Of a stretch of DNA of 21,789 bases, positions 15,535 to 21,385 are shown in pieces; the first letter of the stretch is position 1; every line of letters begins with the position of its first letter. Both the position numbers and the translations under genes were made by a program. The stretch lies in contig JBFWRL010000092.1 of the NCBI GenBank assembly GCA_050248915.1, forward strand, positions 1 through 21,789. Reading direction: 5' to 3'. The notes beneath the pieces were generated by a model. The model ran no database searches and had not been told where the DNA came from. It saw only the letters and a list, made by a program, of their open reading frames with translations. The stretch is from GCA-2770975 sp050248915 (GTDB lineage Bacteria; Cyanobacteriota; Sericytochromatia; UBA7694).

Positions 15535-16049
15535 AATGTCACCGATACCAGACTCCCTTTCATTATATACGCATTTTCGGCCGGGTCTAGGGTGTTTGTC
15601 ACCTTTTGGTTGTGGGTGTCAGCCCGGCGCCATGCATCACCAAAATTCCAGATCCACAAACCAGGCAAAGCCAGTTGTAGGGCTAAAGTAAAGGCTTCCC
15701 AATGCGCATCAGGCAGTCTTTCTGTGGTGGGCACACCATTGAGGGTGACCGTTCGATACTTCAGCGATGCTGTGCGCTGCTGATCGACGAGAAAAAATAC
15801 CACAACACCCAGAGCCAAACCTGCCGTAATTAAAACCTCAGGCCATACCCGCTCTTCAACATACATTTGTCCTGTGCCTGGGACTGCCAGAGAAAAAGCA
15901 AAAGCCAACCAGGGACTTTTTTCTTCTTCTGAAGGCTCTTCTAACCCTTGGTTGGGGGATTTAAGAGTGTCTTCTGCCAAACTGACCGGAGCCAGAGTTG
16001 CAAAAAGCAAACACCAGACTAACCCAAAGATTACCAGATTTTTTTGCAT
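15522..16049 (-). CDS. Exported membrane protein with PGTGQMY motif (DUF5683-like), 175 aa
   Basis: Function unknown. Residues 1-25 are a signal peptide (LVIFGLVWCLLFATLAPVSLA, cleavage before EDT). After an acidic linker (EEPSEEEK) comes SLAVPGTGQMYVEERVW, a PGxGQxY element like that of DUF5683 proteins. Hydrophobic segments at VLITAGLALGVVVFFLV and ALQLALPGLWIWNF follow. The C-terminal region ends in strands (GSLVSVTLWQF). The ATG directly abuts the TGA of the preceding gene, and its own end overlaps the next gene by 13 bp. It is therefore the second cistron of a tightly packed operon. The related motif in the next protein suggests an old duplication or a two-subunit membrane complex. Confidence 0.7.
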   Translation of the reverse strand: MQKNLVIFGLVWCLLFATLAPVSLAEDTLKSPNQGLEEPSEEEKSPWLAFAFSLAVPGTGQMYVEERVWPEVLITAGLALGVVVFFLVDQQRTASLKYRTVTLNGVPTTERLPDAHWEAFTLALQLALPGLWIWNFGDAWRRADTHNQKVTNTLDPAENAYIMKGSLVSVTLWQF

Positions 16050-17042
16050 TCAGCCAAATATTTTTTTCAACTCCGGGTGATAGAAGGTGAAATTGAATAA
16101 ACCTTTCAGGACATGGATCTGCTCAGGATGAAGTTCTGCAATATTACACAGTTCTAGACTGATTGTCAAAGTTCCCAAACCCATGATCAGCAGATTCAAA
16201 TTGAGTTTGTGTAAATTGGGCAAAGGCAGGTGACGAGAGCGTGCTGGGATGATTTGAGGCGTGCTGATATCGCCGGTTAATTGAGGCGGGATCAAAGAGG
16301 GGGCTACTTGGTTCGCCATTTCCAGCAACCAGGACCTGACCAAAGTACTGCCTGCTTTGACCAGGTGCTTTTGACCGTTGAGGCGAGTGACAATATGGTG
16401 CTCATTCAAAATAGAGGGCACGGTGCCCAATGTGAGTTCGGATTCATCGATATCCAAATCTATCCGGCCTGTATCGAGGGCCTTAAAAATAAATCGCCGG
16501 TTTTCAAGCTGTAATTCTGCCTGTTGTTGATTATCTAAGGACAGGGTAATCGGTTTTTCTTGGCCGAGGCGAATACGCAATTGTTCGGGTCGGCGCTCTT
16601 CTCCTTTGCTTTCAACCACGGCAATTTTCATTTTTTCGTGATTATAAAGGGGGCCCAAATTGACTTCAATCTGTTTGACCCAGGCATCGCTACAAGTGTA
16701 TCTACGCACGCTGTCTTGGGTGGGCACGCCCAAAAGTTTGCGCAACAACTCGTCGCGCTGTGCACCTTCTTCTGAATTTAAACTGGTGAAATTTTTACCA
16801 CAGAGACTAAAAGCACTGAGATTGAGTGCCGTTAAAAGAGACAGATCAAAAACACATTGGCCTCCCATAGCCGGCCCCAAAATCCCGACACGGGTCAAAA
16901 GCCGATAGGGTGAATGATTTAACTGGGTGGTATTTCGGGCTGATATGACCATTTTGCCAGTGGCAGCCTGTAAAGCTCTGATGCAACTGGCCTGTAAATC
17001 AGCCTGCTTGATAAGCTCGTACAGACTCAATTTATTCCCCAC
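16050..17042 (-). CDS. Unrecognised protein, first gene of envelope operon, 330 aa
   Basis: I do not recognise a family. The protein has no signal peptide or clear membrane helix and looks soluble. There is a helical start (LYELIKQADLQASCIRALQAATGK), which is followed by a mixed alpha/beta body. The middle part (about 195-225, IDLDIDESELTLGTVPSIL) is acidic, and the C-terminus is Leu-rich helical. The N-terminal segment, with ATGKMVISARNTTQLN, vaguely recalls DUF4388/PATAN-like or roadblock-like regulators, but this is not enough for a call. The longest frame starts with GTG at 17042. A TTG at 17030 has GGGGA 6 nt upstream and is an equally good start. The TGA abuts the next ATG, so it leads the operon. 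A large inverted repeat lies just upstream. Confidence 0.65.
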   Translation of the reverse strand: MGNKLSLYELIKQADLQASCIRALQAATGKMVISARNTTQLNHSPYRLLTRVGILGPAMGGQCVFDLSLLTALNLSAFSLCGKNFTSLNSEEGAQRDELLRKLLGVPTQDSVRRYTCSDAWVKQIEVNLGPLYNHEKMKIAVVESKGEERRPEQLRIRLGQEKPITLSLDNQQQAELQLENRRFIFKALDTGRIDLDIDESELTLGTVPSILNEHHIVTRLNGQKHLVKAGSTLVRSWLLEMANQVAPSLIPPQLTGDISTPQIIPARSRHLPLPNLHKLNLNLLIMGLGTLTISLELCNIAELHPEQIHVLKGLFNFTFYHPELKKIFG

Positions 17043-17065
17043 ACTTGCCCGAATGTTTTTCTAAG

Positions 17066-17107
17066 TATACCATTCACTTTCTGCTTGAACGCAGAGAGCA
17101 TGGTATA
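17066..17107. repeat. 42-bp two-step hairpin in the divergent promoter region
   Basis: Outer arms TATACCAT (17066-17073) and ATGGTATA (17100-17107) are perfect complements. A small asymmetric gap separates them from an inner 8-bp stem (17077-17084 with 17091-17098, one T-G pair) and a 6-nt loop. It lies between the start of the unrecognised operon (minus) and the cytochrome gene (plus). It could be an operator for a dimeric regulator of both, or an RNA structure. Confidence 0.6.
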
Positions 17108-17108
17108 T

Positions 17109-17138
17109 TTGACTGAGAATTAACTAAGAAATTAGAGT
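17109..17138 (+). promoter_or_regulatory. Possible promoter of the cytochrome/receptor pair
   Basis: TTGACT (17109-17114), an 18-bp spacer and TAGAGT (17133-17138, 4 of 6 to TATAAT). It starts directly after the inverted repeat. Transcription would begin about 33 bp before the cytochrome ATG, leaving room for its strong AGGAGG. Confidence 0.4.
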
Positions 17139-17177
17139 GGGCCTTGTGGCTCCAGGAGCAAAGGAGGAAGATTAAAA

Positions 17178-17531
17178 ATGCGCAACCGTTGTCTGCCACT
17201 CTTCATGTTGTTGATACTGGTTTGTCTTCTGCAATCAGCAAAAATGCCAACCAAACCTGCCAAGACTCCTTCCTTGCCTGTTAAAACTCAGCCCATTCCC
17301 AACTCGGCCTTGATTGCGGCAGGCAAATCCAATTATCAAAGTCAGTGCAGTTTTTGCCACCAGGCCAAGCCCGTCACTGTTCTACCAGATTTAAAAGCTT
17401 GGACAAAATTGCTTTATACCAGTGCCTGTCCCCAATTTTCCATTCCTCTGACAGAGAAACAGCGCAAAGAGATGCTTGCATTTATTGAGTCCGAGTACAA
17501 AAAAACAGCTCCGCCTTCCACGCTTAAATAA
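17178..17531 (+). CDS. Small periplasmic single-haem cytochrome c, 117 aa
   Basis: Residues 1-20 are a signal peptide (PLFMLLILVCLLQSA). A Pro/Lys-rich linker leads to a mini cytochrome-c domain with one CxxCH haem-attachment motif (C57-S-F-C60-H61). The domain start (LIAAGKSNYQSQCSFCH) and the end helix (LTEKQRKEMLAFIESEY) fit a class I c-type fold, but the domain is very short at about 60 residues. After the CxxCH there is no other His. The only Met is Met99, inside the C-terminal helix rather than in the usual Met loop. The sixth haem ligand is therefore unclear. An extra Cys84 lies in TSACPQF. AGGAGG with about 10 nt spacing marks the start. The next gene begins 8 bp after its stop. Confidence 0.82.
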   Translation: MRNRCLPLFMLLILVCLLQSAKMPTKPAKTPSLPVKTQPIPNSALIAAGKSNYQSQCSFCHQAKPVTVLPDLKAWTKLLYTSACPQFSIPLTEKQRKEMLAFIESEYKKTAPPSTLK

Positions 17532-17539
17532 GTCGGATC

Positions 17540-19285
17540 ATGGCTGAATCTCAGTCACATTTTTCTCCCGTCTGGCCACCGCGCTTGAAAAAGATCTTGC
17601 GGTCACTTTTTGCTGCGGGGGTTCTTTTATTGGGGTTGACCTTGGGGGTGCTTTTTTATTTTCAGCAGCGTTTGTTAGTGGACTACCGCAGTAATTATCA
17701 GACCTCTGCCCAAAAGGCCGCACAATTATTGACCGAAGAATTAAAACCGCTGCTTTTAATTGCTGGTTTTGATGGGCTCTATTCTACGCGTACTTTGCAA
17801 AAAATACGCGATGCGGTGTTCAAAGTGGAGGCGGGAAACGCCGCTTATTTATTTATTGCAGATAAAGAGGGCATTTTTGTTCATCACCCCAATCGGGAAT
17901 TGTCGATTGCTTCTGTTAATGTTCAGGCTTTTTTTCCTGAAAAAACCTTGCCCACTTTAAAACAGGCATTGGCACAAAAAGAGCGTAAATTTATCCGCTA
18001 TCTTGATCAGGGTCAGGTTTTTTGGTTGTTTATGGAGCCTTTGGCAGACACCTCTTTTTTCATGGGATTGGTCTGCAGCGAGTCTGAACTGGCTTTGATA
18101 CCTGAGGTTCAGCGTTTTTATCTGCTTTTGTTTTTATTGGCCAGCACGGTACTTGTGTTGGGCTTGGCTTTGTTCCAAAACTTATGGCAATTGAGATACC
18201 GCGATTTTAAACGGCTGTCTGCTTATGCTTCTTTGGCATTGATCGCCAATATCTCTTTTGCTTGGTTTTTGCAGATTCATTTGAATGTTGCCCAGGCACT
18301 GCCTCAAAATTTACTCTCACCCACCGACCTGACCCGTTACCGGGCCTTAATACAGGTGACAGCTTCTGCCCAAGCAAAAGGTGACCCCCTGTTTGTGCCC
18401 ACAGGCCTACAGATTCGTGCTTTGAGCTTTGAAAAGCCAGACCTGGTCAGGATCAGTGGTGATTATTGGCAAAAATTTTCGCCCGGCCGAGGCAGCCGTA
18501 TTCCTGAAAGGGAAAGAGGGCTGATTTTTCCCCAGGCCCGTGAAGTGCACTTTCGGGATAGCTATATACGTGAGACACCCCAGGAAGAACTTTTGGGGGG
18601 GCGTTTTGAAGTGATTTTACAACAGCCCTTGAATCATACCCGTTACCCGCTCAACCGTGAACAAATTTTGATTCGTTTCAGTGCCCCAGAGAGCTCGGAA
18701 AATTTGGTTTTAATTCCTGATTTGGAAGCCTATTCATCTCAACACCTGGGTTTGGATCCGGCCTTTCAAATTGATGGCTGGCAAGTCTATCAGACAGGTT
18801 TTAATTATGTATTGCCAGAGAGCTCTGGTTTGCAATTGAGTGCAAATATACAACGACAAACACCAGAACTCAGCCTCAAACTCTCGATTCGGCGCAGTTT
18901 TTGGGGGGTGGTGATCTTGAACCTGCTCTATGTTGGCATGGTTTTGCTTTTGCTCTTTTGGGTCTTGATTCGCACCACCCACCGCTATCATGAACTCTAT
19001 CGCCCATTGGATATTTTTGGCCCTGCGATTGGTTTGCTCTTTCCACTTTTATTTGCCCATTCCAATTTACATTTGGGTGTGACGGGGGTAGAACGTCTTT
19101 TTTACCTCGACTTTTTTTACTTTATCGTCTATTGGATGATTGTGGTGGTGGTGGCCCATTTTTTGTTTCAAGACAAAGATCCCCAAGCACTTTGGAACCT
19201 AGATGAGGGTATTTTGCTCAAAGCAGCTTATTGGCCTTTTGTCTTTGGCTTTCTTGAAGGGGTGACCCTGTTGGTATTCTGGTGA
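17540..19285 (+). CDS. Cache-domain receptor with pLGIC-like ligand domain and four-TM bundle, 581 aa
   Basis: A multidomain membrane receptor. TM1 (about 20-42) and TM2 (192-216) flank a periplasmic Cache domain whose core is YLFIADKEGIFVHHPN (103-118), the typical D-x-x-G-x-x-x-x-HP strand. A third TM (226-246) leads to a second outside domain (about 255-445). This looks like a pentameric ligand-gated ion-channel ligand domain: ISGDYWQKF, a Pro-loop-like YPLN (369-372) followed by REQILIRF, and NLVLIPDLEAY. DGWQVYQTGFNY follows. In canonical channels the Pro-loop reads aromatic-Pro-x-Asp; here the Asp is Asn372. Four further TM helices (454-477, 491-508, 519-545, 560-580) match an M1-M4 bundle. 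No kinase, cyclase or MCP output domain is present. The cytochrome gene is 8 bp upstream. The Cache part is firm; the channel part is a pattern-based inference. Confidence 0.75.
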   Translation: MAESQSHFSPVWPPRLKKILRSLFAAGVLLLGLTLGVLFYFQQRLLVDYRSNYQTSAQKAAQLLTEELKPLLLIAGFDGLYSTRTLQKIRDAVFKVEAGNAAYLFIADKEGIFVHHPNRELSIASVNVQAFFPEKTLPTLKQALAQKERKFIRYLDQGQVFWLFMEPLADTSFFMGLVCSESELALIPEVQRFYLLLFLLASTVLVLGLALFQNLWQLRYRDFKRLSAYASLALIANISFAWFLQIHLNVAQALPQNLLSPTDLTRYRALIQVTASAQAKGDPLFVPTGLQIRALSFEKPDLVRISGDYWQKFSPGRGSRIPERERGLIFPQAREVHFRDSYIRETPQEELLGGRFEVILQQPLNHTRYPLNREQILIRFSAPESSENLVLIPDLEAYSSQHLGLDPAFQIDGWQVYQTGFNYVLPESSGLQLSANIQRQTPELSLKLSIRRSFWGVVILNLLYVGMVLLLLFWVLIRTTHRYHELYRPLDIFGPAIGLLFPLLFAHSNLHLGVTGVERLFYLDFFYFIVYWMIVVVVAHFLFQDKDPQALWNLDEGILLKAAYWPFVFGFLEGVTLLVFW

Positions 19286-19440
19286 ATTTTGTTAAAGAAA
19301 AAATAAAGCAAAAGTTAAAATTAGTTAAAGTTTTTATTCTGCCCCCGTTTTAGAAACAAGATCAAAACAAGCAGTTCCTAAATAAAAGTTATGTGTAGGT
19401 CATTCTCAAGTTAATTTTTGTGTAGGGAGTCGTTAGAGCC

Positions 19441-20382
19441 ATGTCAAAACCATACGCCCGTCTTGTGTTGGTTTCACTGTTTTCATTTTCGGTCTTAAGC
19501 AATGTGGCGTGTGGACGTCGTTTGCCCAATCAAGATAAGCCCCCCGGTACAGAAGAACCTGGCGCGCCCGCTGAACCAGGTACTCCCCCTGCGCCTCCCG
19601 CACCCCCTGTGGATCCTGGTATTCCTCCGGCCCCACCAGCTCCGCCTGTGGATCCTGGCACTCCTCCGGCTCCCCCTGCGCCACCCACTGATCCGGGCAA
19701 TCCCCCTGCGCCTCCTGCACCCCCAACCGATCCGGGTGCCCCCCCTGCGCCGCCCACTGATCCCGGTGCTCCTCCTGCCCCCCCCGCACCAGGAAATCCC
19801 GCTGTCGATGCTTTCTTTGCTGAAATGGGCAAAGCCGGTTTTTCTGATGCCGCTTTGGTCAAAGCAGAATTGCAAAAAACCGTCAATTTAAAAGTGACTG
19901 GCTGGAGCAAAGGCAAAGCCGAAACCCCTGATTTGAACGTTGAAGGTATGTTTAATGCCACCAAAGCGCTGTTTAAAACCCCGCCAGCCAATCCCAAGGA
20001 GTATTTTGAGCGCAGCATGGCTTTTGCCCAGCAGGCAGGTCAATTTACTTTCTTTGTCGATCTCAAGGTTTCAGCTGAACGCAAAGATCTTTATGTGATG
20101 AAATTTGATCCCGCCAGCAAACAGATCTTGGGTATCAACGAAAAAGATTTGGATTATGTGGTGCCTGAAATCAGTGCCATGAGCGCCCGTAACACTGTTT
20201 TGCGCCGTCTGAATGCAGTAGAAGGCAAAGTTTTCTTTTACGGTGAAGAACAGGGTAAATTTTTGGACCCTGCCCGTTTTATTCCTGTTCCTGCAGAAGT
20301 GTTGAATCCCCAACTGATGGCCAGTCGGGTTCGTACCTCCAACGTGGGAACCTACCGAGTGATGCCGACGATGCGTCGCTAA
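19441..20382 (+). CDS. Proline-rich-repeat lipoprotein, 313 aa
   Basis: An exported protein. Hydrophobic LVLVSLFSFSVLSNVAC ends in a likely lipobox cysteine (Cys24; Asn at -3 is unusual, so the lipoprotein call is probable rather than sure). Residues 46-118 are a stiff extended linker of tandem PGxPPAPPAPPxD units, the type used to span the periplasm or cell wall. Residues 120-313 form a globular domain I do not recognise. It starts with AVDAFFAEMGKAGF, carries a strand pair around FTFFVDLKVSAERKDLYVMKF, and ends with a basic tail. The function is unknown; an envelope-tethered binding domain on a spacer is likely. The ATG has AGGGAG 11 nt upstream. The gene is monocistronic: 155 bp of AT-rich DNA precede it and a strong terminator follows. 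Confidence 0.8.
   Translation: MSKPYARLVLVSLFSFSVLSNVACGRRLPNQDKPPGTEEPGAPAEPGTPPAPPAPPVDPGIPPAPPAPPVDPGTPPAPPAPPTDPGNPPAPPAPPTDPGAPPAPPTDPGAPPAPPAPGNPAVDAFFAEMGKAGFSDAALVKAELQKTVNLKVTGWSKGKAETPDLNVEGMFNATKALFKTPPANPKEYFERSMAFAQQAGQFTFFVDLKVSAERKDLYVMKFDPASKQILGINEKDLDYVVPEISAMSARNTVLRRLNAVEGKVFFYGEEQGKFLDPARFIPVPAEVLNPQLMASRVRTSNVGTYRVMPTMRR
19576..19794 (+). repeat. In-frame 39-bp tandem repeat (PGxPPAPPAPPxD)
   Basis: Six consecutive units coding for a 13-residue Pro-rich period, with x varying as T, I, T, N, A, A. The fifth unit is shortened by 3 residues and the sixth ends in PAPGNP. Synonymous changes between units show they are not recent identical copies. Such arrays can expand or contract by slippage without breaking the frame. 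Confidence 0.9.
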
Positions 20383-20422
20383 CGCTTCAACAATCTCTCT
20401 ACACTCTACTTCCTACACTTGT

Positions 20423-20451
20423 CCCAGGCAGAAATGCCTGGGTTTTCTTTT
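20423..20451 (+). terminator. Rho-independent terminator of the Pro-rich lipoprotein gene
   Basis: A perfect 8-bp GC-rich stem (CCCAGGCA with TGCCTGGG), a GAAA tetraloop and a TTTTCTTTT tail, 41 bp after the stop codon. There is no T-tract on the other strand, so it works for plus-strand transcripts only. Confidence 0.93.
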
Positions 20452-20483
20452 GTGAATGTGCGGGTGGACTTTAAAGGTGGATT

Positions 20484-20954
20484 TTAAAACAAATTGCGCA
20501 TATTCTGGCTTAAACTTTCGGCCTGAATACGCTGATTCAGCCGCTTTAATTCAGGTTCTAGTTCCGGGTTGAGTTTCAAGGCTTGGTTGAGGGCTTCAAC
20601 GGCTTTGTTTAAAGCCCCGGTTTCGAGATAGGCTTCGGCCAAGACTTTAAAATCCAGTCCTTTGAGATTGGGCCGGTTGCCATTGATTTGCAGCATGGTT
20701 TCAAGGTTTTGAACCAACGCTTCCCAGGCCTGTTTTTTGAGCAGTTTGCGGGCTTGCTTGCGATAACAGCGGCAAAGCTGGGCATAGGGGTGATTCTCGC
20801 CTGCTGGGGCCTCTTGCAGGGCCTGTTGATAAATTTGAAAAGCCGTATCGTAGTCTTTGTCCGCAAAAAAGCGGTCGGCATCAAAAATCAGGCTTTGGTA
20901 TCGGCTGCGTTTTTGGGGGGGTTGACCGGGTTTGCCGGGTATTTTTCGCTGCAT
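20484..20954 (-). CDS. Small cytoplasmic TPR protein, 156 aa
   Basis: No signal peptide. A basic Pro/Gln-rich start (MQRKIPGKPGQPPQKRSRY) is followed by about three to four TPR units. The first is at residues 20-50 (DADRFFADKDYDTAFQIYQQALQEAP) and the last is a clear consensus unit (LAEAYLETGALNKAVEALNQALKLNPE). The protein is probably an adaptor in protein-protein contacts; no partner can be named from the context. AAGGGTG lies 7 nt before the ATG, supporting the start. A possible 48-aa gene ends 23 bp upstream on the same strand. The gene converges on the lipoprotein gene, with about 100 bp and one terminator between them. Confidence 0.82.
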   Translation of the reverse strand: MQRKIPGKPGQPPQKRSRYQSLIFDADRFFADKDYDTAFQIYQQALQEAPAGENHPYAQLCRCYRKQARKLLKKQAWEALVQNLETMLQINGNRPNLKGLDFKVLAEAYLETGALNKAVEALNQALKLNPELEPELKRLNQRIQAESLSQNMRNLF

Positions 20955-20977
20955 AGAATTTCACCCTTGCTTTTTGC

Positions 20978-21124
20978 TTAAAACAGACTGGAATAGAACC
21001 GAGACCAGGCTGACATTGTACCTAATTTGCTTCCCAAAAGACGAGCGGCTTGAACCAAGGCAAGAAAAGTTGTGAAATTTTCTGGAACAAAATAAGTTTC
21101 ACTTGCGTCGAAAGACAAAACCAT
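20978..21124 (-). CDS. Possible small protein gene, 48 aa
   Basis: A short frame starting MVLSFDASETYFVPENF and ending SRFYSSLF, with balanced residue composition. It stops 23 bp before the TPR gene on the same strand, as expected for an operon partner. A GGAAAG lies directly before the ATG, too close to be an ideal Shine-Dalgarno. The same frame can be extended to an ATG at 21202, but that would run antisense to the leader ORF on the plus strand. No family is recognised and it may be chance. Confidence 0.3.
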   Translation of the reverse strand: MVLSFDASETYFVPENFTTFLALVQAARLLGSKLGTMSAWSRFYSSLF

Positions 21125-21158
21125 CTTTCCAAATTTTTGAAAAAGGAGTACAGAACCC

Positions 21159-21236
21159 ATGCAATTCTGGATGAATGCCACTGGCATTGCTATTTCACCC
21201 ATGGCACTGGGTTTTTCTGTGTCACCCTTTTACTGA
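21159..21236 (+). CDS. Possible leader peptide ORF, 25 codons
   Basis: An ATG 10 nt after an AAAGGAG Shine-Dalgarno opens a 25-codon ORF (MQFWMNATG ... SVSPFY) that stops at TGA 21234-21236. It lies about 150 bp before the ABC-transporter gene and 13 bp before a foldable RNA element that precedes a terminator. A ribosome paused at its end would cover the 5' arm of that element, which is the geometry of ribosome-controlled attenuation. Internal hairpins (AATGCC/GGCATT at 21174-21188) overlap it. Translation is not proven. Confidence 0.45.
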   Translation: MQFWMNATGIAISPMALGFSVSPFY

Positions 21237-21249
21237 GTTCTGTTTAACG

Positions 21250-21328
21250 CCTGCAGGTGTGGACGGATAAGTCAGTTCACCCGGCAGGAACTTCTGTGTT
21301 TTTCTTTAAAAATTCAGCCTCTTGCCGG
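21250..21328 (+). promoter_or_regulatory. Candidate attenuator/riboswitch region before the ABC-transporter gene
   Basis: Two exclusive folds can be drawn. In one, CCTGC (21250-21254) pairs with GCAGG (21284-21288), enclosing GGTG/CACC (21256-21259 with 21278-21281) and a small GAC/GTC stem. In the other, CCGGCAGGA (21281-21289) pairs over nine bases with TCTTGCCGG (21320-21328), which is the left arm of the downstream terminator. The first fold leaves the terminator free to form; the second prevents it. This is the layout of a transcriptional off-switch. I do not recognise a known riboswitch class in it, and the trigger is unknown. Confidence 0.55.
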
Positions 21329-21357
21329 CCATTCTACCGGGGAGAGGTTCTTTTTTT
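21318..21357 (+). terminator. Rho-independent terminator in the ABC-gene leader
   Basis: CCTCTTGCCGG (21318-21328) pairs with CCGGGGAGAGG (21337-21347), with one G-G mismatch and one T-G pair. The loop is 8 nt and the tail is TTCTTTTTTT. It ends 28 bp before the ATG of the ABC gene and after no full-length gene, which points to attenuation rather than ordinary gene-end termination. Confidence 0.88.
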
Positions 21358-21385
21358 ATGTTTAAAAACAAGGAGGAAAGTCACT

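Noticed and set aside
19291..19329. Three GTTAAA copies in the AT-rich region before the lipoprotein gene
   Set aside because: Irregular spacing (23 and 10 bp) in a low-complexity A/T stretch; no clear regulator motif.
19530..20018. 162-aa minus-strand frame with collagen-like Gly-rich repeats
   Set aside because: It is the antisense shadow of the Pro-rich repeat in the lipoprotein gene; the plus-strand frame has a signal peptide, Shine-Dalgarno and terminator.
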